64,000 nt of DNA from NCBI GenBank assembly GCA_031973215.1, contig DALYDK010000003.1:33374-97373 (forward strand), in the 5' to 3' direction. Position 1 is the first letter of the stretch. The number at the start of each line of letters is the position of its first letter. The translations under genes and the position numbers were made by a program. Positions 34,134-42,738 of this stretch are shown here, piece after piece. The stretch is from DALYDK01 sp031973215. Lineage in GTDB: Bacteria; Patescibacteriota; Saccharimonadia; Saccharimonadales; CAIOMD01. Under the pieces are notes generated by a model that worked only from the letters and a program-made list of their open reading frames with translations, searched no databases and had not been told where the DNA came from.

Positions 34134-34499
34134 ATGATTGGCAAAATACTTTCTCAAGCCAAAGCTCAGTCACAGGCTCAAAAGCAAGCCGAAGAATACC
34201 GTAAGTTAATAAGAAGAGAAGCAAAAATTGGTGGCACAATATTTGGCCCAGTTCCAAAAGGCCACCGAAGAGAATTTTTTTGTCTTGATGAACATTCTTG
34301 GGTTTGGCACGAGGAATGGATAGATAGAGCGGGAATAAAGCAGATACGAAACATTAGGTATGACATTAGGCCAAATGGAATTGTAAAGGTTCAGAACGGC
34401 AAAGGATATACCGCAATCAGCCCAACTGAAGCGAAACATTTGGTAGAGGCTGCTAAAATTTATTGCCAACGCGTTAAAACTGAACTTTACGGAGTTTAG
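34134..34499 (+). CDS. Small hypothetical basic protein
   Basis: These 121 residues start with a Gln/Lys/Ala-rich helix (about 5-30). A beta-rich core with aromatic residues follows (HRREFFCLDEHSWVWHEEW, then RNIRYDIRPNGIVKVQNGKGY), with a C-terminal helix (TEAKHLVEAAKIYCQRVK). The core hints at a small nucleic-acid or protein-binding fold, but I cannot name it. It begins three bases after the 90-residue gene. Confidence 0.6.
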   Translation: MIGKILSQAKAQSQAQKQAEEYRKLIRREAKIGGTIFGPVPKGHRREFFCLDEHSWVWHEEWIDRAGIKQIRNIRYDIRPNGIVKVQNGKGYTAISPTEAKHLVEAAKIYCQRVKTELYGV

Positions 34500-34501
34500 T
34501 T

Positions 34502-34507
34502 TATAAT
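34502..34507 (+). promoter_or_regulatory. -10 box of a probable leaderless promoter
   Basis: TATAAT ends eight bases before the cysteine desulfurase ATG at 34516. Confidence 0.55.
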
Positions 34508-34515
34508 AAAAACCT

Positions 34516-35670
34516 ATGAATAGTGACTATGCGGGCTACTTTGATTATGCGGCTGCGACTCCTTTAGATTCGCGGGTAAAGCAGAAAATGGAGCCTTTTT
34601 TTATTGATCTTTTTTACAACCCGTCGGCAATATATTTAAAAGCAAGAGATGTCCGAATAGCCAAAGAAGAGGCCAGACACAGAGTCGCCCGAGCAATTGG
34701 CTCAAAAGAGTCAGAAATTATATTTACAGCGGGTGGCACAGAAGCTAATAATTTGGCGGTTGTTGGACTAAGTAAGGTTCATGCAAAGGGACATTTTATT
34801 TGCATTGCAACAGACCATGATTCGATGATTAATCCGGTTAAGTCAACCGGAAATTTTGATATTGTTGGGGTTGATAACAAGGGTTTTGTGAATATATCAG
34901 AGCTTAATGAAAAAATATGTGACGACACTGTGTTGGTAAGCGTTTGTTATGCCAATAATGAAATAGGCACAATTCAGCCAGTAAAAGAAATATTATCTGT
35001 TATAGAAAACGAGCGGAAAAATAGAATTCTTAACGGAAATTCACGCCCAATTTACTTACATCTTGATGCGGCACAGGCTACAAACTACCTAGATTTGTCC
35101 GTTTCAAGGCTTGGCGTAGATTTAATGAGTATAAATTCCGGTAAAATATATGGCCCCAAACAAGTTGGTTGTTTATTTGTTAAAGCCGGAATTGAAATAT
35201 CTCCATTAATTGAAGGTGGAGGTCAAGAAAATGGCCTTAGAAGTGGTTCTGAAAACGTAGCTGGTCTTGTAGGTTTTTCTTATGCAATAGAGCAAGCAGT
35301 AAAAAATCGTAAATCGGAAAGTTTAAGATTAATTCAACTTAGAGATTACTTTATAAAACAAATGAATCAATTTGCCGAAAAATCTTTTGTAAATGGCGCA
35401 AAAGGCAATAAAAGATTAGCTAACAATATTAGCTTAACTATACCTGGAATTGACAATGAATATTTCTTAATGCAGCTAGATGAGCTTGGGTTTATGGTGG
35501 CAACCGGTTCGGCATGTAGTGCAAGTAGCGAAGAGCCATCGCACGTTCTGCGTTCTATAGGTCTACCGAAAGAAGAAATTTTTTCAACTCTTAGAATAAC
35601 TTTTGGACGATTTACCACTAAAGAATCTATTGATAATCTCCTAGGTGCAATTAAAAATACTCTTAAATAA
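34516..35670 (+). CDS. Cysteine desulfurase (IscS/NifS-like)
   Basis: This PLP enzyme moves sulfur from cysteine to an active-site Cys for thio-tRNA or Fe-S synthesis. Seen are FDYAAATPLD at the start, TAGGTEANNLAV, HLDAAQA, the PLP lysine in NSGKIYGPKQVG (Gly replaces the usual His before Lys), GGGQENGLRSGSENV and the loop Cys in GSACSASSEEPSHVL. The length of 384 is normal. mnmA, a likely sulfur acceptor pathway, lies 14 kb away. No scaffold gene is adjacent. Confidence 0.93.
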   Translation: MNSDYAGYFDYAAATPLDSRVKQKMEPFFIDLFYNPSAIYLKARDVRIAKEEARHRVARAIGSKESEIIFTAGGTEANNLAVVGLSKVHAKGHFICIATDHDSMINPVKSTGNFDIVGVDNKGFVNISELNEKICDDTVLVSVCYANNEIGTIQPVKEILSVIENERKNRILNGNSRPIYLHLDAAQATNYLDLSVSRLGVDLMSINSGKIYGPKQVGCLFVKAGIEISPLIEGGGQENGLRSGSENVAGLVGFSYAIEQAVKNRKSESLRLIQLRDYFIKQMNQFAEKSFVNGAKGNKRLANNISLTIPGIDNEYFLMQLDELGFMVATGSACSASSEEPSHVLRSIGLPKEEIFSTLRITFGRFTTKESIDNLLGAIKNTLK

Positions 35671-35729
35671 ATTGCTATCGTCATTTAGTCTTGTTAAGGT
35701 TATAATGTAAGCATTAGCATTTGAACAAA

Positions 35730-36563
35730 ATGAACATTCAAACAAACAAAAAAATATGGGCACTAATTCTAGCTAGTCTAATAACTGCTGTTTTTGTGCC
35801 GGCTATTGTATTTGCTCAAACTGTTACCAGAGGCTATTCATCTGATATTTTGTTGCAGAAGGGCATGATAGTTAAGCTCAAAGATGATGATCCGAACAAG
35901 GTAGAGCCAGTCAAAAAAGAGAATGAAGAGAAAATACAAGGAGTTGTCATTAACCCTACCGATTCAGCGGTACTTTTAAGCGGCGAAGATCAGAAAGTTT
36001 TTGTATCTAATACCGGCCCTTATTATGTTTTAGTAAGCACGCAAAATGGCCCTGTTAGTGTCGGTGATTATGTCACAGTATCATCTATTAGTGGAGTTGG
36101 TATGAAGGCTAGCGACCTAGATAAAGTGGTAATTGGCAAGGCTGTTGAGTCATTTGATCAAGCCGACATTACAAAAGTCCGCTCTAGCGCTAAAATAAAA
36201 GACTCTGTTGGCAATGAGACAGAAGTAAAAATTGGCACAATTAAGGTCGATATAAGCGTCGGTCGAAATCCCTCGCAAAGAGTGAATGCGTCTCTTCCGG
36301 TAGTTCTTAAGCAGGCATCGGAAACAATTGCCGGAAAACCTGTTACACCCGCTAGAGTATATTTAAGTTTTTTTGTATTTTTAGCCACATCTATTATTGC
36401 CGGTACAATGCTCTATAGCGCCGTTAGAAGCACTATGATTTCTATGGGCAGGAACCCGCTTGGTAAGAAGGCAATTATTAAAAGCTTAATTCAGGTGGCT
36501 TCCGTAGCGGTTATGATTTTTATTGTGGGGCTTTTTGCCGTATACTTATTATTAAAGATATAA
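35730..36563 (+). CDS. Secreted-domain protein with C-terminal c-subunit-like helical hairpin, heading the F1 operon
   Basis: A signal or anchor helix (10-29) precedes a beta-rich domain (about 35-190) with GPVSVGDYVTVSS and GMKASDL...VIGKAVE blocks. Two membrane helices (about 209-230 and 253-275) close the protein, joined by a polar loop SMGRNPLGKK (238-247). The hairpin with an R-N-P loop recalls ATP synthase subunit c, but the acidic ion-binding residue of helix 2 is absent: a Val or nearby hydrophobic residue stands there. It replaces atpB and atpE at the head of the F1 genes, 33 bases before the b-like gene. The ATG at 35730 is preferred to a TTG at 35721. Confidence 0.65.
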   Translation: MNIQTNKKIWALILASLITAVFVPAIVFAQTVTRGYSSDILLQKGMIVKLKDDDPNKVEPVKKENEEKIQGVVINPTDSAVLLSGEDQKVFVSNTGPYYVLVSTQNGPVSVGDYVTVSSISGVGMKASDLDKVVIGKAVESFDQADITKVRSSAKIKDSVGNETEVKIGTIKVDISVGRNPSQRVNASLPVVLKQASETIAGKPVTPARVYLSFFVFLATSIIAGTMLYSAVRSTMISMGRNPLGKKAIIKSLIQVASVAVMIFIVGLFAVYLLLKI

Positions 36564-36596
36564 AGAGAAAAAGGTTTAAGGGGTGGGGAGACTTAA

Positions 36597-37229
36597 ATGA
36601 CAGCAGTACAACTAATAGCCATACTGGTTGTTTTGTTAGTTTCTGGCGCAATTGGCATATGGTTCGTCGTTAAGGGCGACAAAAACAGCCAAAGTAAACA
36701 AAAAACCGGCCAAGAAGTCGATGATAAGGTTTCGAAAATTGCCCAGCAAGATGTTGAGCATATTTTTGATGATGAATTCAGAGAAGAGCTAAGAAACCGC
36801 GGTAGGCTTCATTTTGAAAAAATCATTGGCGAAAATGCCATGTTTTTGCAGCAAGATCTTAGGCTGACTACTAGCCAGCTTAATGATTACATGAAAGATG
36901 AAATTAAGAGCGTGCTACAGGAAGAGTTTTCTAAGTATGAGGAATCTATCGCTAGCGCTAAAGACTTAGCGCTAGAAAGTATAGAAAAAACTAAAACTGC
37001 CATAGACCAACAAAGACTGATATTAGAAAAACAAATGAACGAACAGGCAGAGGCCGAAAAGCAGAGAATACTTAATCACTTTGAAGCTAACATGGCAGGC
37101 ATAGTTAACCACTATGTTCTATCTGCAATTGGTAGCGAAATAGATTTAACCACCCAACTAGACTATATTTTTCAGAATTTAGAAGAAAATAAAGAAGATA
37201 TGATAAAGGACATCAGGAGTGGCACTTAA
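36597..37229 (+). CDS. ATP synthase b-subunit-like protein
   Basis: An N-terminal membrane helix (about 4-25) is followed by a long charged helical region that is probably coiled coil, especially about 100-165 (EKTKTAIDQQRLILEKQMNE). An extra segment (about 30-95) between helix and coil is unusual for subunit b. It would form the peripheral stalk tethering F1 to the membrane. GGGGAGAC lies before the ATG. It overlaps the delta gene by 11 bases. Identity rests mainly on position and architecture. Confidence 0.72.
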   Translation: MTAVQLIAILVVLLVSGAIGIWFVVKGDKNSQSKQKTGQEVDDKVSKIAQQDVEHIFDDEFREELRNRGRLHFEKIIGENAMFLQQDLRLTTSQLNDYMKDEIKSVLQEEFSKYEESIASAKDLALESIEKTKTAIDQQRLILEKQMNEQAEAEKQRILNHFEANMAGIVNHYVLSAIGSEIDLTTQLDYIFQNLEENKEDMIKDIRSGT

Positions 37230-37689
37230 ACTACCAAATTCTATATCCACTCGTAAAGACTTAGCTCATATAAACAGAGAGCTAAGGATTTTTTATGACT
37301 TTATGATTCAAAGTATTATGCGTCATGATAACCCTGTGAAATATACTCCTATTTCAGATCAGCTTAGAGAGCTTGCTATTGTAAACCAGATAGATCTTAG
37401 GGATCAGTCGGCTTGCGAGAAGCTCATAGAAGAGCTCCAAGAGCTAAAGACAAATGCACCTTCAGTTCATATTAGTTTTCCGGTTGAGCCCTCAAGAGAT
37501 GCCCTAGATAAGCTTATAGAGTGGTTTAGGGCAGAAGTAGACCAGTCTATAGTAATTTCAGTTGGCCTGCAGCCTTCAATTGCCGTTGGCGTAGTTGTCA
37601 GAACCCCGAATCATCAGTTTGACTTTTCGCTTCGCAAGCATCTGGAGAATAGTAGAGAAAAACTAAAAGAGGCAATTGGCAGTGTCTAA
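37219..37689 (+). CDS. ATP synthase delta (OSCP)-like subunit
   Basis: The 156-residue protein is about 20 residues shorter than usual delta. The C-terminal part SVGLQPSIAVGVVVRTPNHQ and the following helix match the D-P-S-L-I-G-G-V-V-V-R hallmark of delta. The N-terminal part is helical and diverged. It should link the stalk to the alpha crown. The start is GTG within the upstream gene, with AAAGGA eight bases before. It overlaps the alpha gene by eight bases if alpha starts at 37682. Confidence 0.75.
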   Translation: MALKLPNSISTRKDLAHINRELRIFYDFMIQSIMRHDNPVKYTPISDQLRELAIVNQIDLRDQSACEKLIEELQELKTNAPSVHISFPVEPSRDALDKLIEWFRAEVDQSIVISVGLQPSIAVGVVVRTPNHQFDFSLRKHLENSREKLKEAIGSV

Positions 37690-39109
37690 TACTCATTTTG
37701 AAAACCTAATTAATTCCGGGCACCCAATAGGTGAAGTTATTGCTGTTGACCGCTACTTGGTCAAGGTTAAGGGCCTACATCCTGTTAATCAGCATGCATT
37801 AGTTATGTTCGAAGATGGCTCAAAGGGCTTTGTTCATCATATATTTGAAGATTTTGTTGTTATTCTGCATATTGGCGACAAAGAACTAACTGCCGGCCAG
37901 ACCGTGGTTGTCCAACATACAGAGCTTGTAACAAAAGTTGGAAAAGATTTTTTGGGTAGAGTTATTAATGTTTCTGGCGAACCCCTAGATGGTAAGGGTC
38001 CAATTGCTGCCGATGCTGTTCGTAAGGTTTTTAATGATGCTCCGCCTATTTATCAAAGAAAGCAACTGTCTGATCAGCTAGAAACTGGCGTAACGGTTGT
38101 TGATAGCCTTTTCCCCATTGTAAAAGGGCAAAGGATGGCCCTGCTTGGTGACGGTAAGGTTGGAAAATCTACTCTTGTAACCCAAATGACCCTACACCAA
38201 AAAGACACAGGTGTTCCAACTATTTATGTTCTAATTGCCAAGCGGCGGGCCGATATTGATATTTTGCTTACAAGGTTGGTTGAAAAAGATGCTCTTAAAA
38301 ATACCATAGTTATTGTTTCTACATTATTTGAATCGCTTGTTTTAAGTTATTTGGCGCCATATGTTGGAGCTGCAATGGCCGAATATTTCTGGCAAGAACT
38401 AGATCAGGATGCAATTATCGTTTACGACGACCTAACGGCTCATGCTATGGCCTACAGGGAAATTTCTCTTATTGCAGGTGTTAGTCCTGGTAGAGATTCG
38501 TATCCGGGTGATATGTTCTATGCTCACAGTAGTTTACTTGAGAGGGCCGGTCGTTTAGCTAGTAATGCCAAGACTTTAACTAGTTTTCCTTTAGTACTGG
38601 CTAGCAACGGTGACATTACAGCATATTTGCCAACTAATATTATGTCTATAACAGACGGGCAGTGGATCTTAGATATGGATATTTTCCGTGACGGTATTAG
38701 GCCTGCACTTAATGCCGGACTGAGTGTTACTAGGGTTGGCGGTGTTGGTCATAACGACAGACAAAAGAAAATTGTTGGCCGGGTAATGAAAACCCTTGCT
38801 TCATATAAGCAAGCTTTGGAATTTTCTAGGTTTGGTTCGGAGCTGGCAATAGAAGCCAAAAATGATCTTGCTTCAGGTAAGCGTATCAACGAGCTTCTGA
38901 CTCAATCACCTAATGTTACCCATTCGCTTTTGGCTCAGCAGATGATGTTTGAAATTATTTTAGACTTAAAAGAGGGTGAAATTCTAGATATGGAAACTCT
39001 TAAGTTAATTTCGAATGAATACGCTGATAAAATATCTGAAGACGAATCAAACTATGATGAAATTAAACAAGCTTTACTTGCAAAAAGCCTACTGGAGATA
39101 AAAAAATGA
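37682..39109 (+). CDS. F1-ATPase alpha-like subunit
   Basis: Walker A is GDGKVGKST (canonical alpha has GDRQTGKT). The VSPGRDSYPGDMFYAHSSLLERA segment carries the catalytic-interface Arg region, and an ISITDGQ-like MSITDGQ block is present. At 475 residues it is 25-30 shorter than typical alpha. The upstream TTG at 37676 is possible, but AGAGG at 37669-37673 is better spaced for the GTG at 37682. It overlaps gamma by four bases (ATGA). The overall sequence is divergent, suggesting a specialised F1. Confidence 0.88.
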   Translation: MSNTHFENLINSGHPIGEVIAVDRYLVKVKGLHPVNQHALVMFEDGSKGFVHHIFEDFVVILHIGDKELTAGQTVVVQHTELVTKVGKDFLGRVINVSGEPLDGKGPIAADAVRKVFNDAPPIYQRKQLSDQLETGVTVVDSLFPIVKGQRMALLGDGKVGKSTLVTQMTLHQKDTGVPTIYVLIAKRRADIDILLTRLVEKDALKNTIVIVSTLFESLVLSYLAPYVGAAMAEYFWQELDQDAIIVYDDLTAHAMAYREISLIAGVSPGRDSYPGDMFYAHSSLLERAGRLASNAKTLTSFPLVLASNGDITAYLPTNIMSITDGQWILDMDIFRDGIRPALNAGLSVTRVGGVGHNDRQKKIVGRVMKTLASYKQALEFSRFGSELAIEAKNDLASGKRINELLTQSPNVTHSLLAQQMMFEIILDLKEGEILDMETLKLISNEYADKISEDESNYDEIKQALLAKSLLEIKK

Positions 39110-39954
39110 AAAGACCGGTAGAAATTCAAAAAATGATTTTAGGCACCCAGACTCTTGTTAATTTAACAGGTGTATTTGAGGGGATTGCTAGTATGCGGAT
39201 TGCCCAAATTAAAAACCAGGTGCTGCAAAGCCAGAGCTATTTTGATAGGCTTTGGCAGATGTATAGTCAAATTACCATTGCACCTTTTGGATTTGGTAGA
39301 CAGCACACCGACCAAGAAGTTATCAATAAAGAATTATATATTGTTATAACTGCCGAGGGTGGATTTAGTGGTGACATTGACCAAAAGCTCATCACCTGGA
39401 TGCTAGAGCATTACGATAAAGATAAGAATGAAATTGTAGTTATTGGACACCATGGTGCTATTCAGTTATCGCAAAGAGGTGTTAGTTTTAAAAAATATTT
39501 TAAACTGCCTAACAGAGATGACAATATTAATGTAAGCCCAATAATTAGAGAAGTCCAGAATTATGCATCTACATCTGTTTTTTATCAGACTTATGTTTCT
39601 CTATCTGTTCAAGACGTAAAAAGAATTAGCTTGTCAAAGGCTGTTGAAGAACAGGGTAAAAATGTCAAGAAAAGCGGTGAAGTCATTAATGAAATTACTT
39701 ATATTTTTGAACCAAGCGTCTTCGCCGTGGTTAACCACCTAGAGAGGTCAATGATGAAGATTGCCTTAACGCAGGTTATTTTGGAGTCCAAGCTGGCACA
39801 ATATGCCAGTAGGTTTAGGGCCATGACTGCTTCGCATGATTTAGCTAACGAAACACTAACAGATTACAAGCTGGCTTATCATAGATCTCAAAGGGCAATT
39901 AAAGACGAACGCTTAAAAGAAATGATTAATGGTCTTAGAAAGGCTCATGTATGA
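39106..39954 (+). CDS. F1-ATPase gamma-like subunit
   Basis: The two terminal helices of the rotor shaft are recognisable. The N-terminal one is TQTLVNLTGVFEGIASMR, corresponding to the NTQKITKAMEMV region. The C-terminal one runs LAQYASRFRAMTASHDLANE to the end. The central VITAEGGFSGDIDQ matches the S-D-R-G-L-C-G-G-x-N block. The 282-residue length is normal, but conserved positions such as those at the end of the C-terminal helix differ. It overlaps alpha and beta by four bases each. Confidence 0.85.
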   Translation: MKRPVEIQKMILGTQTLVNLTGVFEGIASMRIAQIKNQVLQSQSYFDRLWQMYSQITIAPFGFGRQHTDQEVINKELYIVITAEGGFSGDIDQKLITWMLEHYDKDKNEIVVIGHHGAIQLSQRGVSFKKYFKLPNRDDNINVSPIIREVQNYASTSVFYQTYVSLSVQDVKRISLSKAVEEQGKNVKKSGEVINEITYIFEPSVFAVVNHLERSMMKIALTQVILESKLAQYASRFRAMTASHDLANETLTDYKLAYHRSQRAIKDERLKEMINGLRKAHV

Positions 39955-41255
39955 ACCGAGGGGTCATTACTATTGTTAAAGACTTGGTTATTCATGTTGA
40001 ATTTGCCGAGAATGTTCCTGAAATTGGAGAAATGTTAATTGTCGAAAACAAAGACAGAGCACCACTGCTTGTAGATACAATTAAAAACGAATCAACAGTG
40101 GTTTGTATTAACTTGAGGGCCTCTAAAAATATCCAAAAAGCTATGCCGGTATTGTCAACCGGAAAAGGTGTCGAAGTGCCAGTTGGTGAAGCTGTTATTG
40201 GTAGAATTTTTGATGCGCTAGGCGCGCCACTAGATGGCAAAGAGGCTGTTCCAGAAGACTATCCAAGAAAAAATATTCTTAAAATTCCAGGTAAATCAAC
40301 TAACTTTTCTGCTGCTAAGCCAGAAATTCTAGAAACTGGAATTAAGGTTATAGATTTCTTTACGCCATTCGTTAAAGGTAGAAAAATTGGCGTAATTGGT
40401 GGTGCTGGTGTTGGTAAGACTGTTCTAACCATGGAATTAATTCACAATATTGCAAAAACAAGTAAAGGTTTATCTTTCTTTGCTGGTATTGGTGAGCGCG
40501 TTAGAGAGGGTCACGAACTTTATGAGACTTTACAAGAATATGAGCTTCTTGAAAACACTGTAATGTTTTTCGGGCAGATGAATGAAAATCCTGCTCAAAG
40601 ATCACTGGTTTCTATTTCTGCGGTTGCAGTAGCTGAATATTTTAGGGACGAAGAAAAGAAAGACTTACTATTTTTTGCTGATAATATGTACCGTTTTGTG
40701 CAGGCCAAAAATGAACTTGCTACAATTATGGATCAAATTCCAAACGAAGGTGGCTATCAGCCGACTATATTTTCAGACATGAAAACTCTTCAAGACCGGC
40801 TCAGCTCTAACGAAAATGGATCGATTACTTCTGTACAGACAATTTATGTGCCAGCTGACGATTTATCCGACCCGGCCGTTCAGGTAATTCAGCACGAACT
40901 AGACTCAATTATTGTCCTTAGCCGTAAGGTTGCTGAACAGGGAATTAGACCAGCAGTTGACTTGAACTTAACGTCTTCAAGCCTTTTGAGCCCTGAAATT
41001 GTTGGAGACAGACATTACTTACTAAGTGTTCAAGTACAGTCAATTCTCCAAAAATATGAACAGCTAAAAGGTATTATTGCAATTATTGGCGAAAACGAAC
41101 TTTCTCCTGCAGATAGAGCTGAATATGCTAAAGCTAAGCAGTTAATTCAATATTTTTCTCAAGATGCTTTTGTTGCCGAAAGATTAAATGGAAAACCAGG
41201 ACAATACAGTACCAGGGAAGAAACACTAAAAGGCATAGAAGAAATAATAGCGTAA
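39951..41255 (+). CDS. F1-ATPase beta-like catalytic subunit
   Basis: Catalytic elements are kept: Walker A GGAGVGKT, the general-base Glu in GIGERVREGHELYE, Walker B DLLFFADNMYRF and SITSVQTIYVPADDLSDPA. This predicts ATP hydrolysis or synthesis. The DELSEED-like segment reads GENELSPADR, so the lever motif is altered. At 434 residues it is about 25-30 shorter than usual, mostly at the C-terminus. It overlaps gamma by four bases. Confidence 0.92.
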   Translation: MNRGVITIVKDLVIHVEFAENVPEIGEMLIVENKDRAPLLVDTIKNESTVVCINLRASKNIQKAMPVLSTGKGVEVPVGEAVIGRIFDALGAPLDGKEAVPEDYPRKNILKIPGKSTNFSAAKPEILETGIKVIDFFTPFVKGRKIGVIGGAGVGKTVLTMELIHNIAKTSKGLSFFAGIGERVREGHELYETLQEYELLENTVMFFGQMNENPAQRSLVSISAVAVAEYFRDEEKKDLLFFADNMYRFVQAKNELATIMDQIPNEGGYQPTIFSDMKTLQDRLSSNENGSITSVQTIYVPADDLSDPAVQVIQHELDSIIVLSRKVAEQGIRPAVDLNLTSSSLLSPEIVGDRHYLLSVQVQSILQKYEQLKGIIAIIGENELSPADRAEYAKAKQLIQYFSQDAFVAERLNGKPGQYSTREETLKGIEEIIA

Positions 41256-41259
41256 TAAT

Positions 41260-41580
41260 ATGGCAAGGCAAGACGCAAGCACAGGCCAAATAGTGGAAGA
41301 TCAAAAGCAAGAAGTTCCTGATGGAATGTTTCACTGCCGGGTTTATTCTCCATACAAAACTTATTTCGAGGGAATGGTCACAAGCATCTCTGCAATTAAC
41401 GACACAGGCAATTTTGACATTTTAGCTAAACATCATAATTTTTTAACCTTGCTTATACCATGTGAAATTGTTATTAGGGGAATATTAAATGCTCCAGCTG
41501 ACAGAGAAGAAATTATAAAAATATCTAGAGCTATCATGCAGGTGACACCAGAAGAGGTTGTCGTCTTTTTAGATATATAA
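41260..41580 (+). CDS. F1-ATPase epsilon-like subunit, beta-sandwich domain only
   Basis: The 106 residues begin with a polar extension (1-22). A single beta-sandwich follows (FHCRVYSPYKTYFEGMVTSI, then NFDILAKHHNFLTLLIP), matching the N-terminal domain of epsilon with its G-x-x-x-I/L-x-x-H-x-x-x-x-T/L pattern. The C-terminal two-helix regulatory domain is missing, so epsilon inhibition of ATP hydrolysis is unlikely. It ends the operon, four bases after beta, and converges on the 41608 gene. Confidence 0.82.
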   Translation: MARQDASTGQIVEDQKQEVPDGMFHCRVYSPYKTYFEGMVTSISAINDTGNFDILAKHHNFLTLLIPCEIVIRGILNAPADREEIIKISRAIMQVTPEEVVVFLDI

Positions 41581-41607
41581 AAAATATAATTTTCTAATAG
41601 CTAACAG

Positions 41608-42618
41608 CTAATCAATAGCTATAAAGTCAAAAGCACAGCTAGATCCAGCTGTCCCGGCATTTGTAGAAGCTACTGAAAAGCCACCTGTGCTTCGGTTTAC
41701 ATAGTAGTTTAATTCAGCACAAGATGATCCTACTGGAGTTATCACAACATGAGGAGCTTGGGTGAAGCTATTTCTAAATGTTATATTAGCAATTATTCCG
41801 GGTCCACTTCCGGGTCCAAAATTAATTGAAATTGTTCCCGCTGTATCTGTACCACTAACTGAAACAGTTCCAGATCCGCCGACCGCTGAACCGCGGCTAA
41901 CACCAGGGGTTGCACCACCGGCATCTATGTGTCGATTAATTTGCAGATCACTATTAAGGACTATTTTGTCTATTGTAATTTGAGGAGCAGATATTGTACC
42001 CCCAAAACTTGCGCCTCCAGCTACGGTTAGGTTTTTTTGAACGGTAAGCGCCCCCTGAACCGATGCATTTCCAGCTATAGATAGATTAGATGCAACAGAT
42101 ACATTTTCAAAAGTTGAAGTTCCTGAAACAGTAATTCCTGGTAGGCTTAGTGCTCCGCCTACCTTAATTGTGCCAGCAACATCTAAGTTGTTTTTAACAA
42201 GTACCCTACCGTCAAAAATTGCATTTGATGCTATGGTAAGTGTTTGTTTGGCGTCGCCAACGGCAGTCTCCGATTGGTTAATTTTTGCTAGTTCTTCGGC
42301 GCTTAAGTCTTGACCAAGAACATTGGCGTTCTGTTCGGCGTCTTTAGATGTTCGGTAGCTTATAAATGCTGCAAAGCCGGCCAGGGCAAGCACTGCAAGA
42401 AAAAGCAATACGTAAACGTTTACTTTTAATATTGCATCTTTAACTCTTTGTCCAAAAGGCTTTTTGGGCGGTTTGTAATTTGTTACAGTTTCTTGTGTGG
42501 CATCAATTACAGAGCCATCGGCATTTGTTGTTGCCGATTGCTTTACCTCTGTATCTTGAATCTCAAGAGAGCTATCTAAACTATCTGTTGCGCTGTTATT
42601 TTCTTGGTTTTCAGGCAT
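41608..42618 (-). CDS. Membrane-anchored protein with right-handed beta-helix-like repeats
   Basis: A polar Ser/Thr/Glu-rich cytoplasmic N-terminus (1-60) precedes one membrane helix (about 67-88). The outer part has repeats with N-L-x-V-A-G-x-x-x-x-G-G-x-L spacing (about 135-215), for example NLDVAGTIKVGGAL and NLTVAGGASFGGTI, similar to bactofilin-like or polymer-forming beta-helices. A Gly-rich linker leads to a C-terminal beta domain with two Cys (GSSCAELNYYV and GSSCAFDFIAID). This kind of protein is probably a structural or surface component. No partner is adjacent. Confidence 0.7.
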   Translation of the reverse strand: MPENQENNSATDSLDSSLEIQDTEVKQSATTNADGSVIDATQETVTNYKPPKKPFGQRVKDAILKVNVYVLLFLAVLALAGFAAFISYRTSKDAEQNANVLGQDLSAEELAKINQSETAVGDAKQTLTIASNAIFDGRVLVKNNLDVAGTIKVGGALSLPGITVSGTSTFENVSVASNLSIAGNASVQGALTVQKNLTVAGGASFGGTISAPQITIDKIVLNSDLQINRHIDAGGATPGVSRGSAVGGSGTVSVSGTDTAGTISINFGPGSGPGIIANITFRNSFTQAPHVVITPVGSSCAELNYYVNRSTGGFSVASTNAGTAGSSCAFDFIAID

Positions 42619-42738
42619 TTTTTAATTTTTCTCCACTACCTATTTTGACAAAATTATATCAAATTGTTCTATAAAACACTAGCGATTTGAATTATTGCAG
42701 AATAAAATGGTAAAATAAGAGCCATAACTCTAAGACTT

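Noticed and set aside
35730..36563. Calling the gene atpE (subunit c)
   Set aside because: It is far too long, has a secreted domain and lacks the ion-binding acidic residue; only the hairpin topology and the R-N-P loop are similar.
39106..39109. Alternative genetic code with UGA as sense codon
   Set aside because: UGA ends the alpha-like gene in an ATGA overlap and ends other intact genes, so the standard bacterial code fits.
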